DNA of 17,541 nucleotides from Bacteroides sp. (GCA_017556595.1 JAFYML010000273.1:1-17541), one strand, 5' to 3'. Shown: positions 5,630 through 14,318, numbered from the stretch's first letter. The notes: generated by a model not told the origin, from the sequence alone. Numbers and translations: made by a program.

Positions 5630-7045
5630 ATGATTGATTGCTTTATCCCCCTAGTGAGTGAAGAAGATTTCAGTGCTATCCAACACGAATTGGAGCAGTG
5701 TGCATTAGTGAACCATATCTACCCCATTAGCATCGACGAACCGCAATCGTCGGCCACCATAAAGTGGATTGGAGAAACAACCCAAGCCGACTATACATTG
5801 CTATACACCAAAGGAAGCCCGTTGAAGTTGGGATTGTTTGCTTTGGAACGTATGTGTCAGATTGCAGAGGATAACCATGCAGGAATGGTGTATGCCGACC
5901 ACTACCAACTGAAAGGTGGCAAACAAATAGCCGCACCGGTCATTGATTATCAATCGGGGGCGTTACGCGATGATTTCGACTTTGGCTCGGTGATGCTGTT
6001 CAATACAACGGCATTGAAAGCTGCTACCCAACGAATGGATGCCGATTATACCTATGCCGGCCTCTACGATTTACGCTTGAAGGTTTCGCAAACGGAGAAG
6101 TTGGTACATATCAACGAATACTTCTACACCGAAGTGGAAACGGATGTACGCAAAAGTGGCGAGAAGCAATTTGACTATGTAGATCCACGCAACAGAAACC
6201 GACAGATAGAGATGGAACAGGCTTGCACCGAGCACTTGAAAGCAATTGGTGGATACCTTGCGCCTAACTTCACGGCTATAGACTTCGACCAAGATGTGTT
6301 TGAATACGAAGCATCGGTCATCATACCGGTGCGCAACCGCATACGAACGATTCGCGATGCCATCCGCTCGGTGCTGATGCAACAATGCGATTTTAAGTTC
6401 AACCTGATTGTTATCGACAACCATTCTACCGACGGCACAACAGAGGCCATCGACGAATTCAAGGAGGATGAGCGGCTGATTCATATCATCCCCAATCGCA
6501 ACGATTTGGGCATTGGCGGATGTTGGAATGTAGGCGTACACCATGCCAAATGCGGTAAGTTTGCCATCCAATTGGATAGCGACGATGTGTATAAAGACGA
6601 GCATACACTATCCACAATGGTGAAGGCTTTCTACGAGCAACAATGTGCCATGGTGGTGGGTACCTACATGATGACCGACTTTGAGATGAACATGCTTCCT
6701 CCCGGCATCATTGACCACCGCGAATGGACACCCGACAATGGCCGAAACAATGCACTACGCATCAATGGCTTGGGAGCACCGCGCGCTTTCTATACACCAT
6801 TGCTACGCCAAATAAAGGTGCCCAACACAAGCTATGGCGAGGATTACGCACTTGGCTTGCGTTTTAGCCGCCACTATCAAATAGGTCGTGTGTATGACGT
6901 GGTGTATCTGTGTCGCCGATGGGAAGGCAATTCGGATGCCGCACTCGACATCGCAAAAATAAACGCCAACAACTTATACAAAGATAGCATCCGCACATGG
7001 GAGTTGGAAGCGCGTATTCAATGGAATAAAGAACAACAAGCATGA
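5630..7045 (+). CDS. GT2-family glycosyltransferase with duplicated-looking layout
   Basis: This is a cytosolic protein of 471 residues with no signal peptide or membrane helix. The C-terminal half is a clear GT-A/GT2 domain: SVIIPVRNR (229-237), [10 protein letters not shown] (261-270), [15 protein letters not shown] (289-303), the metal-binding LDSDD (315-319), a catalytic-base region [10 protein letters not shown] (402-411) and [10 protein letters not shown] (429-438). The first about 205 residues look like a degenerate GT-A-like half: IDCFIPLV at the N-terminus, [10 protein letters not shown] (55-64), [13 protein letters not shown] (85-97, in the place of DxD), and DFGSVMLFN (117-125). 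Both the donor and acceptor are unknown. The 3' end overlaps the next gene by 4 bp (ATGA), which implies translational coupling with the DUF4922-SpoIID protein. Confidence 0.85.
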   Translation: MIDCFIPLVSEEDFSAIQHELEQCALVNHIYPISIDEPQSSATIKWIGETTQADYTLLYTKGSPLKLGLFALERMCQIAEDNHAGMVYADHYQLKGGKQIAAPVIDYQSGALRDDFDFGSVMLFNTTALKAATQRMDADYTYAGLYDLRLKVSQTEKLVHINEYFYTEVETDVRKSGEKQFDYVDPRNRNRQIEMEQACTEHLKAIGGYLAPNFTAIDFDQDVFEYEASVIIPVRNRIRTIRDAIRSVLMQQCDFKFNLIVIDNHSTDGTTEAIDEFKEDERLIHIIPNRNDLGIGGCWNVGVHHAKCGKFAIQLDSDDVYKDEHTLSTMVKAFYEQQCAMVVGTYMMTDFEMNMLPPGIIDHREWTPDNGRNNALRINGLGAPRAFYTPLLRQIKVPNTSYGEDYALGLRFSRHYQIGRVYDVVYLCRRWEGNSDAALDIAKINANNLYKDSIRTWELEARIQWNKEQQA

Positions 7046-9273
7046 AGGAAAAGGTAGATTCATTACTAACCAAGCAACTGAGCAATTGGCCGCTAGCAAA
7101 AGCTAACTATGAAGCATTGGCCAGTGTGTGCGTAAAAGAGTTGCAAGTGGGCGGCATTGCCTACAAAGTGCAATTCAACCCTGCTCGCATCACCTCGTCG
7201 GGGGCAAAGACGGATGCACAATCCATCCAAGCACGCAAATGCTTCCTTTGCGCATCCAATCGGCCAACTGAACAAGAAGCCATTGTTTACAAAGAGCGTT
7301 ACGAAGTGTTAGTAAATCCCTACCCCATCTTCCCTAAACATCTCACTATACCCGACATTGCACACACACCTCAACGCATTGAAGGTAGGATACGCGATAT
7401 GCTTACCTTAGCACAAGCATTGCCCGACTATACTATCTTCTACAACGGCCCGAAGTGTGGTGCCTCGGCACCCGACCACATGCACTTCCAAGCCGGAAGT
7501 CGTGGATTTATGCCGATAGAGAACGATTGGAAAGAGCGAAAAGGCGAAAAGGTAACGCGACAAGGCGATGCAAGGCTTTGGCGCATGGACGATGCACCCC
7601 GAAACACACTGATTATTGAATCGAACAGCTTGGATGATGCCGAACGATTGTTCAACATCATCTATCAAACATTACCTACATCGTCGGCCGGTGAAGAACC
7701 GATGATGAACCTCTTGGCTATGTACGAAGAGGGGAAGTGGATACTTTTCCTCCTACTAAGACGAAAGCATCGACCTTCTTGCTACACGGCCGAGGGCAAC
7801 GAGCGTTTGTTGTGTAGCCCGGCATCGGTCGATTTGGGTGGCGTACTTATCCTACCCATTGCCGAAGATTTCGAGAAAATCACCGATGAAATGGCGGAAA
7901 ATATCGTTTCCGAAGTGTGTTTAAGTGCAGAAGAGGTTTCGCAAATTTGCAAGCGCCTCCAAGAGCCGAAAGTGGAGGTGGGCATCCTATCCGGAAAGGA
8001 AATTAAATTTTCCCTTAACGGAAATTTTATTTCTCCTAAAGGGAAAATAATCGGAGAGCAAACCGCAAGCTATGAAGAAGGAAAAATTCGATGGAATGGG
8101 CTGTTTTATGAAGAATTACTCTTTATTCCGGCTACCGAAGATGCCATTTTCGAGTTGAAAGAGGTAGTCATCGGAATTCACTTCCATTGGGAGCGCAAGG
8201 AAAATCAACGTTTTCAAGGGGCACTGAAGCTGATTGTCGAGGGAGAGAAGATTACGGCCGTGAACATCGTTGGGGTGGAAGATTACCTGACCAGCGTTAT
8301 CTCGTCGGAGATGAGTGCAACGGCTTCGCCCGAATTATTGAAAGCGCATGCGGTGATTTCGCGTAGTTGGCTATTGGCGCAAATCAACAAAAATAAAGCG
8401 TTGAAGGAAGAGCATGCTTGCTATAGCACTTGCCACCAAACAGAAGAGGAGTTGATTCGTTGGTACGACCGCGAAGATCATACGCTATACGATGTATGTG
8501 CTGACGACCATTGTCAACGCTATCAAGGTATTACACGCGCTTCGACTCAAGCCGTGAGAGAGGCTATCGAAGCGACAAGAGGCAAGGTTTTGATGCACAA
8601 CGATAGCATCTGCGATGCACGTTTTTCGAAGTGTTGCGGAGGGGCATTCGAAGAGTTTGCTTATTGCTGGGAAGAGAAGCATCTACCCTACCTGAGCAAG
8701 CAACGCGATAGCAAAACAGATACTTCCCTACCCGACTTGACCAATGAAGCGGAAGCAGAGAAGTGGATTAGGAGTAAGCCTACGGCCTTTTGCAACACAA
8801 CCGATAAGCAAATCTTGGGACAAGTGCTGAACAACTACGACCAAGAGACAACCGATTTCTATCGTTGGGAGGTAAGCTATACGCAAAGCGAGTTGGCCAA
8901 CCTTATCCATCGACGTTCGGGGATTGATTTTGGCGAAATTGTCGATTTACAACCCCTTGCACGCGGCACAAGCGGAAGGATTTGGAAGTTGAAAATCGTA
9001 GGTACAAAGCGTACAATGATTATCGGGAAAGAGTTGGAAATAAGGCGCACACTATCCGAATCGCACCTATATAGTTCGGCGTTTGTGGTGGACAAACTCG
9101 GTGCATCTACCGAACGCATTCCGCAGGGCTACCGAATAGTAGGCGCAGGATGGGGACATGGTGTAGGCCTTTGTCAGATAGGTGCCGCCGTAATGGGCGA
9201 GCAAGGTTATACCTACGACACCATTCTTTTGCACTACTACCCGGGTGCCGATATTGAAAAAATCTATTCATAA
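7042..9273 (+). CDS. DUF4922 (HIT/GalT-like) – SpoIID/LytB fusion protein
   Basis: This 743-residue protein joins two domains. Residues 1 to about 310 are DUF4922-like: a Cys pair CFLC (67-70), [11 protein letters not shown] (94-104), and the HxHxQ motif PDHMHFQAG (144-152; His146, His148, Gln150) shared with galactose-1-phosphate uridylyltransferase, Ap4A phosphorylase and GDP-glucose phosphorylase, where the middle His forms a nucleotidyl-enzyme. Residues about 312-743 are SpoIID/Lyt[21 protein letters not shown] with Glu423 in the position of the catalytic Glu of Spo[23 protein letters not shown] (491-496), CCGGAFEE (531-538) and [15 protein letters not shown] (701-715). SpoIID is a lytic transglycosylase acting outside the cell, yet the N-terminus here ([20 protein letters not shown]) has no signal peptide or transmembrane helix, so the protein is probably cytoplasmic. 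The start overlaps the GT2 stop; ampG follows after 8 bp. Confidence 0.88.
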   Translation: MKEKVDSLLTKQLSNWPLAKANYEALASVCVKELQVGGIAYKVQFNPARITSSGAKTDAQSIQARKCFLCASNRPTEQEAIVYKERYEVLVNPYPIFPKHLTIPDIAHTPQRIEGRIRDMLTLAQALPDYTIFYNGPKCGASAPDHMHFQAGSRGFMPIENDWKERKGEKVTRQGDARLWRMDDAPRNTLIIESNSLDDAERLFNIIYQTLPTSSAGEEPMMNLLAMYEEGKWILFLLLRRKHRPSCYTAEGNERLLCSPASVDLGGVLILPIAEDFEKITDEMAENIVSEVCLSAEEVSQICKRLQEPKVEVGILSGKEIKFSLNGNFISPKGKIIGEQTASYEEGKIRWNGLFYEELLFIPATEDAIFELKEVVIGIHFHWERKENQRFQGALKLIVEGEKITAVNIVGVEDYLTSVISSEMSATASPELLKAHAVISRSWLLAQINKNKALKEEHACYSTCHQTEEELIRWYDREDHTLYDVCADDHCQRYQGITRASTQAVREAIEATRGKVLMHNDSICDARFSKCCGGAFEEFAYCWEEKHLPYLSKQRDSKTDTSLPDLTNEAEAEKWIRSKPTAFCNTTDKQILGQVLNNYDQETTDFYRWEVSYTQSELANLIHRRSGIDFGEIVDLQPLARGTSGRIWKLKIVGTKRTMIIGKELEIRRTLSESHLYSSAFVVDKLGASTERIPQGYRIVGAGWGHGVGLCQIGAAVMGEQGYTYDTILLHYYPGADIEKIYS

Positions 9274-9281
9274 AGAAACGT

Positions 9282-10586
9282 ATGGGAAAAGACAGATTAT
9301 ATACCTCGAAAACATCCGCATGGAAATGGATTCCTTCGCTATACTTTGCCGAAGGGTTACCCTATGTAGCGGTTATCACCATCTCTACTTTTTTGTATAA
9401 AGAGTTGGGATTGAGCAACACTGAGATAGCCTTATATACCTCATGGCTCTATCTGCCCTGGACTATCAAGTCGCTTTGGAGTCCTTTTGTAGATTTGCTA
9501 AAGACCAAACGATGGTGGATTGTCAGTATGCAGACGCTTATTGCGGCATCAATGGCGGGTATTGCATTCTTTATCCCAACGCCTTTCTATGTGCAAGCTA
9601 CCCTTGCTTGCTTTTGGCTCATCGCCTTTGGTAGTGCTACTCACGACATATCGGCCGATGGATTCTATATGATAGGATTGAGCGAAGGAGAACAATCTTT
9701 CTTTGTTGGTATTCGAAATACATTTTATCGCTTCGCCATGATTTTCGGGCAAGGCATCTTGGTTATGTTGGCCGGATGGATAGAAAACAAATACGGCAAC
9801 ATCCAATTGGCTTGGAGCTTAGTATTCTATTTAATGGCTGGAATATTTATAGCATTGGCCCTTTATCACAATTATATCCTACCACGCCCTGCTAAAGATT
9901 GTAGCAACGAAGCACTGAGCGCTAAAGGGATTTGGGAGGATTTCGTGAAGACATTCACTACTTTCTTTCAAAAAAAGGAAATCGGATTTATCCTATTTTT
10001 CCTATTAACCTATAGATTAGGCGAAGCACAATTAACCAAAATGGCATCGCTATTCTTACTCGATGACAATAGTGTAGGAGGATTGGATTTAGGGACATCG
10101 ACTGTAGGTTTTATCTATGGTACAATCGGTGTTATTGGCCTATTATTAGGCGGTATTGTGAGCGGCATCCTTGTATCACGCGATGGATTCAAACGTTGGT
10201 TAATACCTATGGCATTAGCCATCAATTTACCCGATTTACTATATGTATTTTTAGCTATAACCACTCCTCAACAGACTTGGATAGTAGGCACTTGTGTAGC
10301 CATTGAGCAATTCGGATATGGATTTGGATTTACTGCTTGCACGTTATACCTTATTTATATCATTGCCGATAACCCCAAGAAAACAGCCCACTATGCCATA
10401 GGAACAGGAATAATGCTATTAGGATTGATGATTCCGGGCATGCCCGCTGGTTGGATTCAGGAGCATATCGGCTATACATGGTTCTTTGCATGGGTATGCC
10501 TATGTACAACACCTGGAATAATCGTTTCTACAATAATCCGAAAGAGTATCCCCGAAGATTTTGGGAAATTAAATCATAAACCATAA
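9282..10586 (+). CDS. ampG: AmpG-like muropeptide MFS permease
   Basis: This is a 434-residue, 12-helix major facilitator. The N-terminal segment SLYFAEGLPYVAVITISTFLYKELGLSNTE and the following WLYLPWTIKSLWSPFVD correspond to the AmpG signature (GLP motif in TM1, the loop before TM2, and PW.K..W.P..D). GSATHDISADGFYM (about 117-130) matches the conserved ATQDI..D region of TM4. AmpG imports GlcNAc-1,6-anhydroMurNAc muropeptides from periplasm to cytoplasm with proton coupling. The protein is distant from enterobacterial AmpG and slightly shorter, so a related substrate such as another amino sugar or disaccharide is possible. Location between a SpoIID-domain gene and a sugar-kinase gene, 8 bp and 13 bp away, supports peptidoglycan recycling. 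Confidence 0.8.
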   Translation: MGKDRLYTSKTSAWKWIPSLYFAEGLPYVAVITISTFLYKELGLSNTEIALYTSWLYLPWTIKSLWSPFVDLLKTKRWWIVSMQTLIAASMAGIAFFIPTPFYVQATLACFWLIAFGSATHDISADGFYMIGLSEGEQSFFVGIRNTFYRFAMIFGQGILVMLAGWIENKYGNIQLAWSLVFYLMAGIFIALALYHNYILPRPAKDCSNEALSAKGIWEDFVKTFTTFFQKKEIGFILFFLLTYRLGEAQLTKMASLFLLDDNSVGGLDLGTSTVGFIYGTIGVIGLLLGGIVSGILVSRDGFKRWLIPMALAINLPDLLYVFLAITTPQQTWIVGTCVAIEQFGYGFGFTACTLYLIYIIADNPKKTAHYAIGTGIMLLGLMIPGMPAGWIQEHIGYTWFFAWVCLCTTPGIIVSTIIRKSIPEDFGKLNHKP

Positions 10587-10599
10587 ATTGTAAGTCAAC

Positions 10600-11472
10600 A
10601 TGATACTAATTGCAGATAGCGGCTCGACCAAAACCGATTGGTGCTTGATAGATAAAAATAAGGTTGTATTGCGTGTACAAACCAAAGGAATGAATCCTTA
10701 TTTCCAAAGCGAAGAAGAGATTATTGAGGAAATCACCAGAACACTCTCTCCCCAATTGCCCAACAAACCTTTGTCGGCACTCTACTTCTATGGTGCCGGA
10801 TGCGCATTCGACAAGATAGCGGTAATGCGTCATGCTTTAAGTCAAAGCCTTTGTGTGGAGGGTGAAATTGAAGTGAATAGCGATATGCTTGGTACCGCTC
10901 GTGCACTTTGCGGTAGGGAAGCAGGTATTGCTTGCATATTGGGAACAGGCTCTAATTCGTGCTATTACAATGGCGAAACTATTGTAGCAAACGTTTCACC
11001 ATTAGGCTTTATCCTTGGTGATGAAGGAAGTGGAGCTGTGCTTGGAAAGTTGTTTATAGGAAGTTTGTTGAAGAATCAACTTACGGAAGGCTTGAAAGAG
11101 GCATTTTTAAGCGAATACAATCTTACACCGTCCGAGATTATTGACCGCGTATATCGCAAACCATTCCCCAATCGTTTTTTGGCAACATTCTCGCCTTTCA
11201 TAGCCAAACATATGGAGGATAGTAGCATACAAGCATTGGTAAAGGAGGCGTTCAGCGCCTTTTTCCGCCGCAATGTGATGCAATATGACTATCGCTTGTG
11301 CAAGGTGCATTTTTGCGGCTCAATAGCCCATTTCTATCGGGATTTGTTGATTGAAGTAGCCAACGAATTGCAACTAAACATTGGTACGATTGCACAAACC
11401 CCGATGGATGGTTTAGTGGCTTATCACTCTATTACTTCGTCTAATATAACATCGAACGTCAAGGCAGAGTAA
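10600..11472 (+). CDS. BadF/BadG-family amino-sugar kinase (GlcNAc/MurNAc kinase type)
   Basis: This 290-residue protein belongs to the ASKHA fold, BadF/BadG/BcrA/BcrD family. Phosphate-1 motif ADSGSTKTDW spans 5-14 (Asp6, Lys11, Thr12, Asp13), the catalytic Asp is probably Asp95 in VNSDMLGTARAL, phosphate-2 is ILGTGSNS (113-120), GFILGDEGSGAVLGK follows (136-150), and the adenosine loop is FCGSIAHFY (238-246). Family members phosphorylate GlcNAc (NagK type) or both GlcNAc and MurNAc at O6 (MurK of Clostridium and Tannerella). In this operon MurNAc or GlcNAc from NamZ and the importers is the likely substrate. The gene is the last of the run and overlaps the 3' end of the convergent FKBP gene by 49 bp. 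No murQ etherase follows it. Confidence 0.85.
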   Translation: MILIADSGSTKTDWCLIDKNKVVLRVQTKGMNPYFQSEEEIIEEITRTLSPQLPNKPLSALYFYGAGCAFDKIAVMRHALSQSLCVEGEIEVNSDMLGTARALCGREAGIACILGTGSNSCYYNGETIVANVSPLGFILGDEGSGAVLGKLFIGSLLKNQLTEGLKEAFLSEYNLTPSEIIDRVYRKPFPNRFLATFSPFIAKHMEDSSIQALVKEAFSAFFRRNVMQYDYRLCKVHFCGSIAHFYRDLLIEVANELQLNIGTIAQTPMDGLVAYHSITSSNITSNVKAE

Positions 11473-12047
11473 CCTAAGATTTCGTTATGATTTTTGGTAC
11501 CGTATCCACACTCTTGTGGGATGTAAAGCATCCAACGCTCACCTTCGCGCATCAATTGCAAGGCTGCTGTCCATCCGGGGATTACGTTAGAGATGGAGAA
11601 TTGCATGGGGGCATCGAATTGAGTAGGCATTCTTTTGCTACCATCAAGGCTACCTTTATCTGTCGATTTATATCCTTCGAAATTACCATCGAAGCGATTG
11701 CCTAAGATGTTTGTTCCGTAGTAGAAAGCCTTCACACCGGTATCGTTGTACAATGGACGTTTGCCGGTAGGGTTAGCTGTAAGTTTTTTGCAATAGATGT
11801 AGTAGTCGTTCTTATTGGTGCTGACCGAAGAAACATACACCGCATAAAGGGTGTTCAACACCATATTGTCGGCTTGCTCAACGGTAGCTACGAAATTGTT
11901 TCCGGCTACTTGTTGCAACGAATCGACAAAGGTTTCGTTACGTTCTCTCCAATTATCGTAAACGGATGTTTCTTCCACCTCGTCGCATGCGATGAATGCA
12001 AAGAGTGTGGTGCAGCAGATTAGTGCAAGTGTTGCGAGTTTTTTCAT
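11424..12047 (-). CDS. FKBP-type peptidyl-prolyl isomerase lipoprotein (DUF4827-like)
   Basis: This 207-residue protein has a lipoprotein signal MKKLATLALICCTTLFAFIAC with Cys21. After a helical region (about 30-60) comes an FKBP-like domain from about residue 85: VKAFYYGTNILGNRFDG, VIPGWTAALQLMREGERWMLYIPQE (155-179), CGYG (180-183), and the closing strand YSALTFDVILDEV. The VIPGW and Y-IP..-GYG elements line the FKBP active site, although several aromatic pocket residues are replaced, so isomerase activity is uncertain. It should act as a periplasmic or outer-membrane folding factor. It lies 73 bp downstream of glyS on the same strand; a hairpin sits between them. Its coding end overlaps the kinase gene tail-to-tail. 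Confidence 0.85.
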   Translation of the reverse strand: MKKLATLALICCTTLFAFIACDEVEETSVYDNWRERNETFVDSLQQVAGNNFVATVEQADNMVLNTLYAVYVSSVSTNKNDYYIYCKKLTANPTGKRPLYNDTGVKAFYYGTNILGNRFDGNFEGYKSTDKGSLDGSKRMPTQFDAPMQFSISNVIPGWTAALQLMREGERWMLYIPQECGYGTKNHNEILGYSALTFDVILDEVIE

Positions 12048-12074
12048 TCGTTATATTATGTATGTTTTAGGCAT

Positions 12075-12106
12075 CACCTCTGCCCCTTCATGAAGAGACA
12101 GAGGTG
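12075..12106 (-). promoter_or_regulatory. Hairpin between glyS and the FKBP gene
   Basis: CACCTCTG (12075-12082) pairs perfectly with CAGAGGTG (12099-12106), enclosing an inner palindrome CTTCATGAAG (12086-12095). On the minus strand no T tract follows, so it is more likely a processing or mRNA-stability hairpin than a terminator. It may set different levels for glyS and the FKBP gene. Confidence 0.5.
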
Positions 12107-12120
12107 CGCCATATTGCTGA

Positions 12121-13662
12121 TTAAATCAATGTCTTTAATAGGCTTGTGATGCTAACGCGATCGGCGATAAGGTTCTTCAAATCGCTGATGGCGACACGTT
12201 CTTGTTGCATAGTGTCGCGGTTGCGGAGTGTTACCATATTGTCTTCCAACGATTGGTGGTCGATGGTGATACAATAAGGAGTACCGATAGCATCTTGACG
12301 ACGATAGCGCTTACCGATAGAGTCTTTTTCGTCGTATTGGCAATTGAAATGGAACTTCAAGTCATTGATAATTTCGCGTGCCTTTTCTGGAAGACCATCT
12401 TTCTTCACCAATGGCATTACGGCAAGCTTAACAGGTGCCAATGCTGCAGGCAACTTCAAAACTACGCGTGTTTCGCCATTTTCCAACTTTTCTTCTTGGT
12501 ATGATGCAGAGAGAATGCTGAGGAACATACGGTCAACACCAATTGATGTTTCGATAACGTATGGTACATAGCTTTCGTTGGTTTCTGGATCGAAGTATTT
12601 GATGTTCTTTCCGCTATACTTTTCGTGTTGTGAAAGGTCGAAGTTTGTACGACTATGGATACCTTCTACTTCCTTGAAACCGAATGGCATGAGGAATTCG
12701 ATGTCGGTAGCTGCATTGGCATAGTGAGCCAACTTGTCGTGGTCGTGATAACGATAATGATCGTCGCCAAAGCCAAGTGCCTTGTGCCACTTCAAGCGTG
12801 TTTCTTTCCACTTAGCAAACCAATCGAGTTCAGTACCAGGTTTTACAAAGAATTGCATTTCCATTTGTTCGAATTCGCGCATACGGAAGATGAATTGGCG
12901 AGCAACGATTTCGTTACGGAATGCTTTACCAATTTGTGCGATACCGAAAGGTACTTTCATGCGGCCGGTTTTTTGCACGTTGAGGTAGTTTACGAAGATA
13001 CCTTGTGCAGTTTCAGGACGAAGGTAAATCTTCATAGCACCATCGGCAGTTGAACCCATTTCGGTTGAGAACATAAGGTTGAATTGGCGAACTTCTGTCC
13101 AGTTGCGTGTACCGCTCAAAGGACATACAATTTCTTCGTCAAGGATAATTTGACGCAATTCTTCCAAGTTGTTATCGTTAAGTGCTTTGCTAAAACGTTC
13201 GTGAAGTGCATCACGTTTGCCTTGATATTCGAGCACACGGCCATTTGTAGCACGGAATTGTGCTTCATCGAAGGCTTCGCCAAAACGCTTAGCTGCCTTA
13301 GCTACTTCTTTATTGATTTTGTCGTCATACTTAGCCAATTGGTCTTCGATAAGTACGTCGGCGCGATAACGTTTTTTTGAATCGCGGTTGTCAATCAATG
13401 GGTCATTGAAAGCATCAACGTGTCCGCTTGCCTTCCAAATAGTTGGGTGCATAAAGATGGCGCTATCAATGCCGACGATGTTTTCGTTCAGCAACACCAT
13501 GCTTTGCCACCAATATTGTTTAATGTTGTTTTTCAATTCTACACCCATTTGTCCGTAGTCATATACGGCACCGAGTCCGTCGTAAATCTCACTGCTTGGG
13601 AATACGAATCCATACTCCTTGCAATGCGACACGAGCTTCTTAAATACATCTTCTTGAGCCAT
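12121..13662 (-). CDS. glyS: Glycyl-tRNA synthetase (dimeric, class II)
   Basis: This is a complete 513-residue alpha2-type GlyRS (the eukaryote/Gram-positive-like form, not the alpha2-beta2 form). The N-terminal SSEIYDGLGAVYDYGQMGVELKNNIKQYWW (about 23-52) is diagnostic. YLRPETAQGIFVNY (213-226), class II motif 2 GKAFRNEI...FIFRMREFEQME (245-268) and motif 3 SIGVDRMFLSIL (373-384) form the catalytic core. The anticodon-binding domain begins near residue 405 (APVKLAVMPL) and includes IGKRYRRQDAIGTPYCITID. It attaches glycine to tRNA-Gly in the cytoplasm. A TATCTTTG element lies 52-59 bp upstream of the start. An FKBP gene follows in the same direction. Confidence 0.97.
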   Translation of the reverse strand: MAQEDVFKKLVSHCKEYGFVFPSSEIYDGLGAVYDYGQMGVELKNNIKQYWWQSMVLLNENIVGIDSAIFMHPTIWKASGHVDAFNDPLIDNRDSKKRYRADVLIEDQLAKYDDKINKEVAKAAKRFGEAFDEAQFRATNGRVLEYQGKRDALHERFSKALNDNNLEELRQIILDEEIVCPLSGTRNWTEVRQFNLMFSTEMGSTADGAMKIYLRPETAQGIFVNYLNVQKTGRMKVPFGIAQIGKAFRNEIVARQFIFRMREFEQMEMQFFVKPGTELDWFAKWKETRLKWHKALGFGDDHYRYHDHDKLAHYANAATDIEFLMPFGFKEVEGIHSRTNFDLSQHEKYSGKNIKYFDPETNESYVPYVIETSIGVDRMFLSILSASYQEEKLENGETRVVLKLPAALAPVKLAVMPLVKKDGLPEKAREIINDLKFHFNCQYDEKDSIGKRYRRQDAIGTPYCITIDHQSLEDNMVTLRNRDTMQQERVAISDLKNLIADRVSITSLLKTLI

Positions 13663-13713
13663 TTTGTGGTATTTTTATTTTGATTATTATTTCTATTCGT
13701 TCTAAAAACGGCA

Positions 13714-13721
13714 CAAAGATA
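13714..13721 (-). promoter_or_regulatory. -7 element for glyS
   Basis: Read on the minus strand this is TATCTTTG, a perfect Bacteroidetes -7 element, 51 bp upstream of the glyS start codon. No TTTG is found at the expected -33 distance; the region there (13741-13747) is only weakly similar. Confidence 0.5.
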
Positions 13722-13829
13722 AGGATTTATCCGGTTATTCACTCTAACCTTACCTTATTTATAGGATTTTTTAGTAGGAAAAGTTAGAAACTCTTTAATT
13801 TTTATTTCAAAAAGGTTCTGCGATGATTC

Positions 13830-14171
13830 CTATTTTAAGAGTTCGGCAATGCGATTTTTAAGGTTCAATGCTTTTATGTCGTCATTGTTCAGTTCTAACT
13901 CAACAGTTACTTTTGCCATAGAAATTTGGGGTTCACTACAAATATCCAAATTTGTCTGTTTTTGATGAATGGAGTAAAGCATCGCGAAGTCATAATCCAA
14001 CGCTCTGGAAATATTGTATAACGTATCGGTATCAATACTTTTTCGTGTCAATAAATAATCAACACTTTGCGGCCTAACAGCCAATCTTCTTGCCAATTCT
14101 GCTTTGGTTATTTGCTGGCAATTCATCACTTCTTTGATGACTTCACCTATATAGATTTTGCTCTTTTCCAT
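13830..14171 (-). CDS. XRE-like HTH DNA-binding protein
   Basis: This is a 113-residue protein. The HTH spans about residues 8-62: IGEVIKEVMNCQQITKAELARRLAVRPQSVDYLLTRKSIDTDTLYNISRALDYDFAMLY, with helix 2-turn-helix 3 at ITKAELARRLAVRPQSVDYLL. The C-terminal part (about 80-113, MAKVTVELELNNDDIKALNLKNRIAELLK) is a short strand-helix that may mediate dimerisation or partner contacts; it is not a known enzymatic domain. It resembles regulator-type HTH proteins found singly in Bacteroidales chromosomes. The gene is divergent from a 32-residue membrane peptide gene, and possible TGATAT operator sites occupy that peptide's promoter. Confidence 0.82.
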   Translation of the reverse strand: MEKSKIYIGEVIKEVMNCQQITKAELARRLAVRPQSVDYLLTRKSIDTDTLYNISRALDYDFAMLYSIHQKQTNLDICSEPQISMAKVTVELELNNDDIKALNLKNRIAELLK

Positions 14172-14176
14172 AGATG

Positions 14177-14184
14177 TAAAGGTA
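14177..14184 (-). promoter_or_regulatory. Possible -7 element of the HTH gene
   Basis: On the minus strand this reads TACCTTTA, one base from TAnnTTTG, and lies just 5 bp before the start codon. If used, the transcript would start at or next to the ATG and be almost leaderless. A TTTG (complement of 14201-14204) is 16 nt upstream, shorter than the usual 19-21. Confidence 0.3.
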
Positions 14185-14261
14185 CGAAATCATTCACAAT
14201 CAAAATTGGATTACGACAAACAATCTATCTGCTTTTAAAAATAAAATATTTGATATTTTCC

Positions 14262-14293
14262 TTTGTCATATCAGATGCTTTATGATATCTTTG
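14262..14293 (+). promoter_or_regulatory. Perfect-consensus promoter of the small-peptide unit
   Basis: TTTG (14262-14265), 20 nt, TATCTTTG (14286-14293) is a full match to the Bacteroidetes consensus. TGATAT-type half-sites (14251-14256, complement at 14268-14273, 14283-14288) flank the -33 and overlap the -7 element, suggesting repression. Confidence 0.8.
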
Positions 14294-14318
14294 CAATCGC
14301 TATCAAAAATTATCGAAC

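Noticed and set aside
6071..6604. Long minus-strand frame (177 codons) opposite the GT2 gene
   Set aside because: It is a shadow of a well-supported glycosyltransferase on the plus strand and has no family features or promoter.
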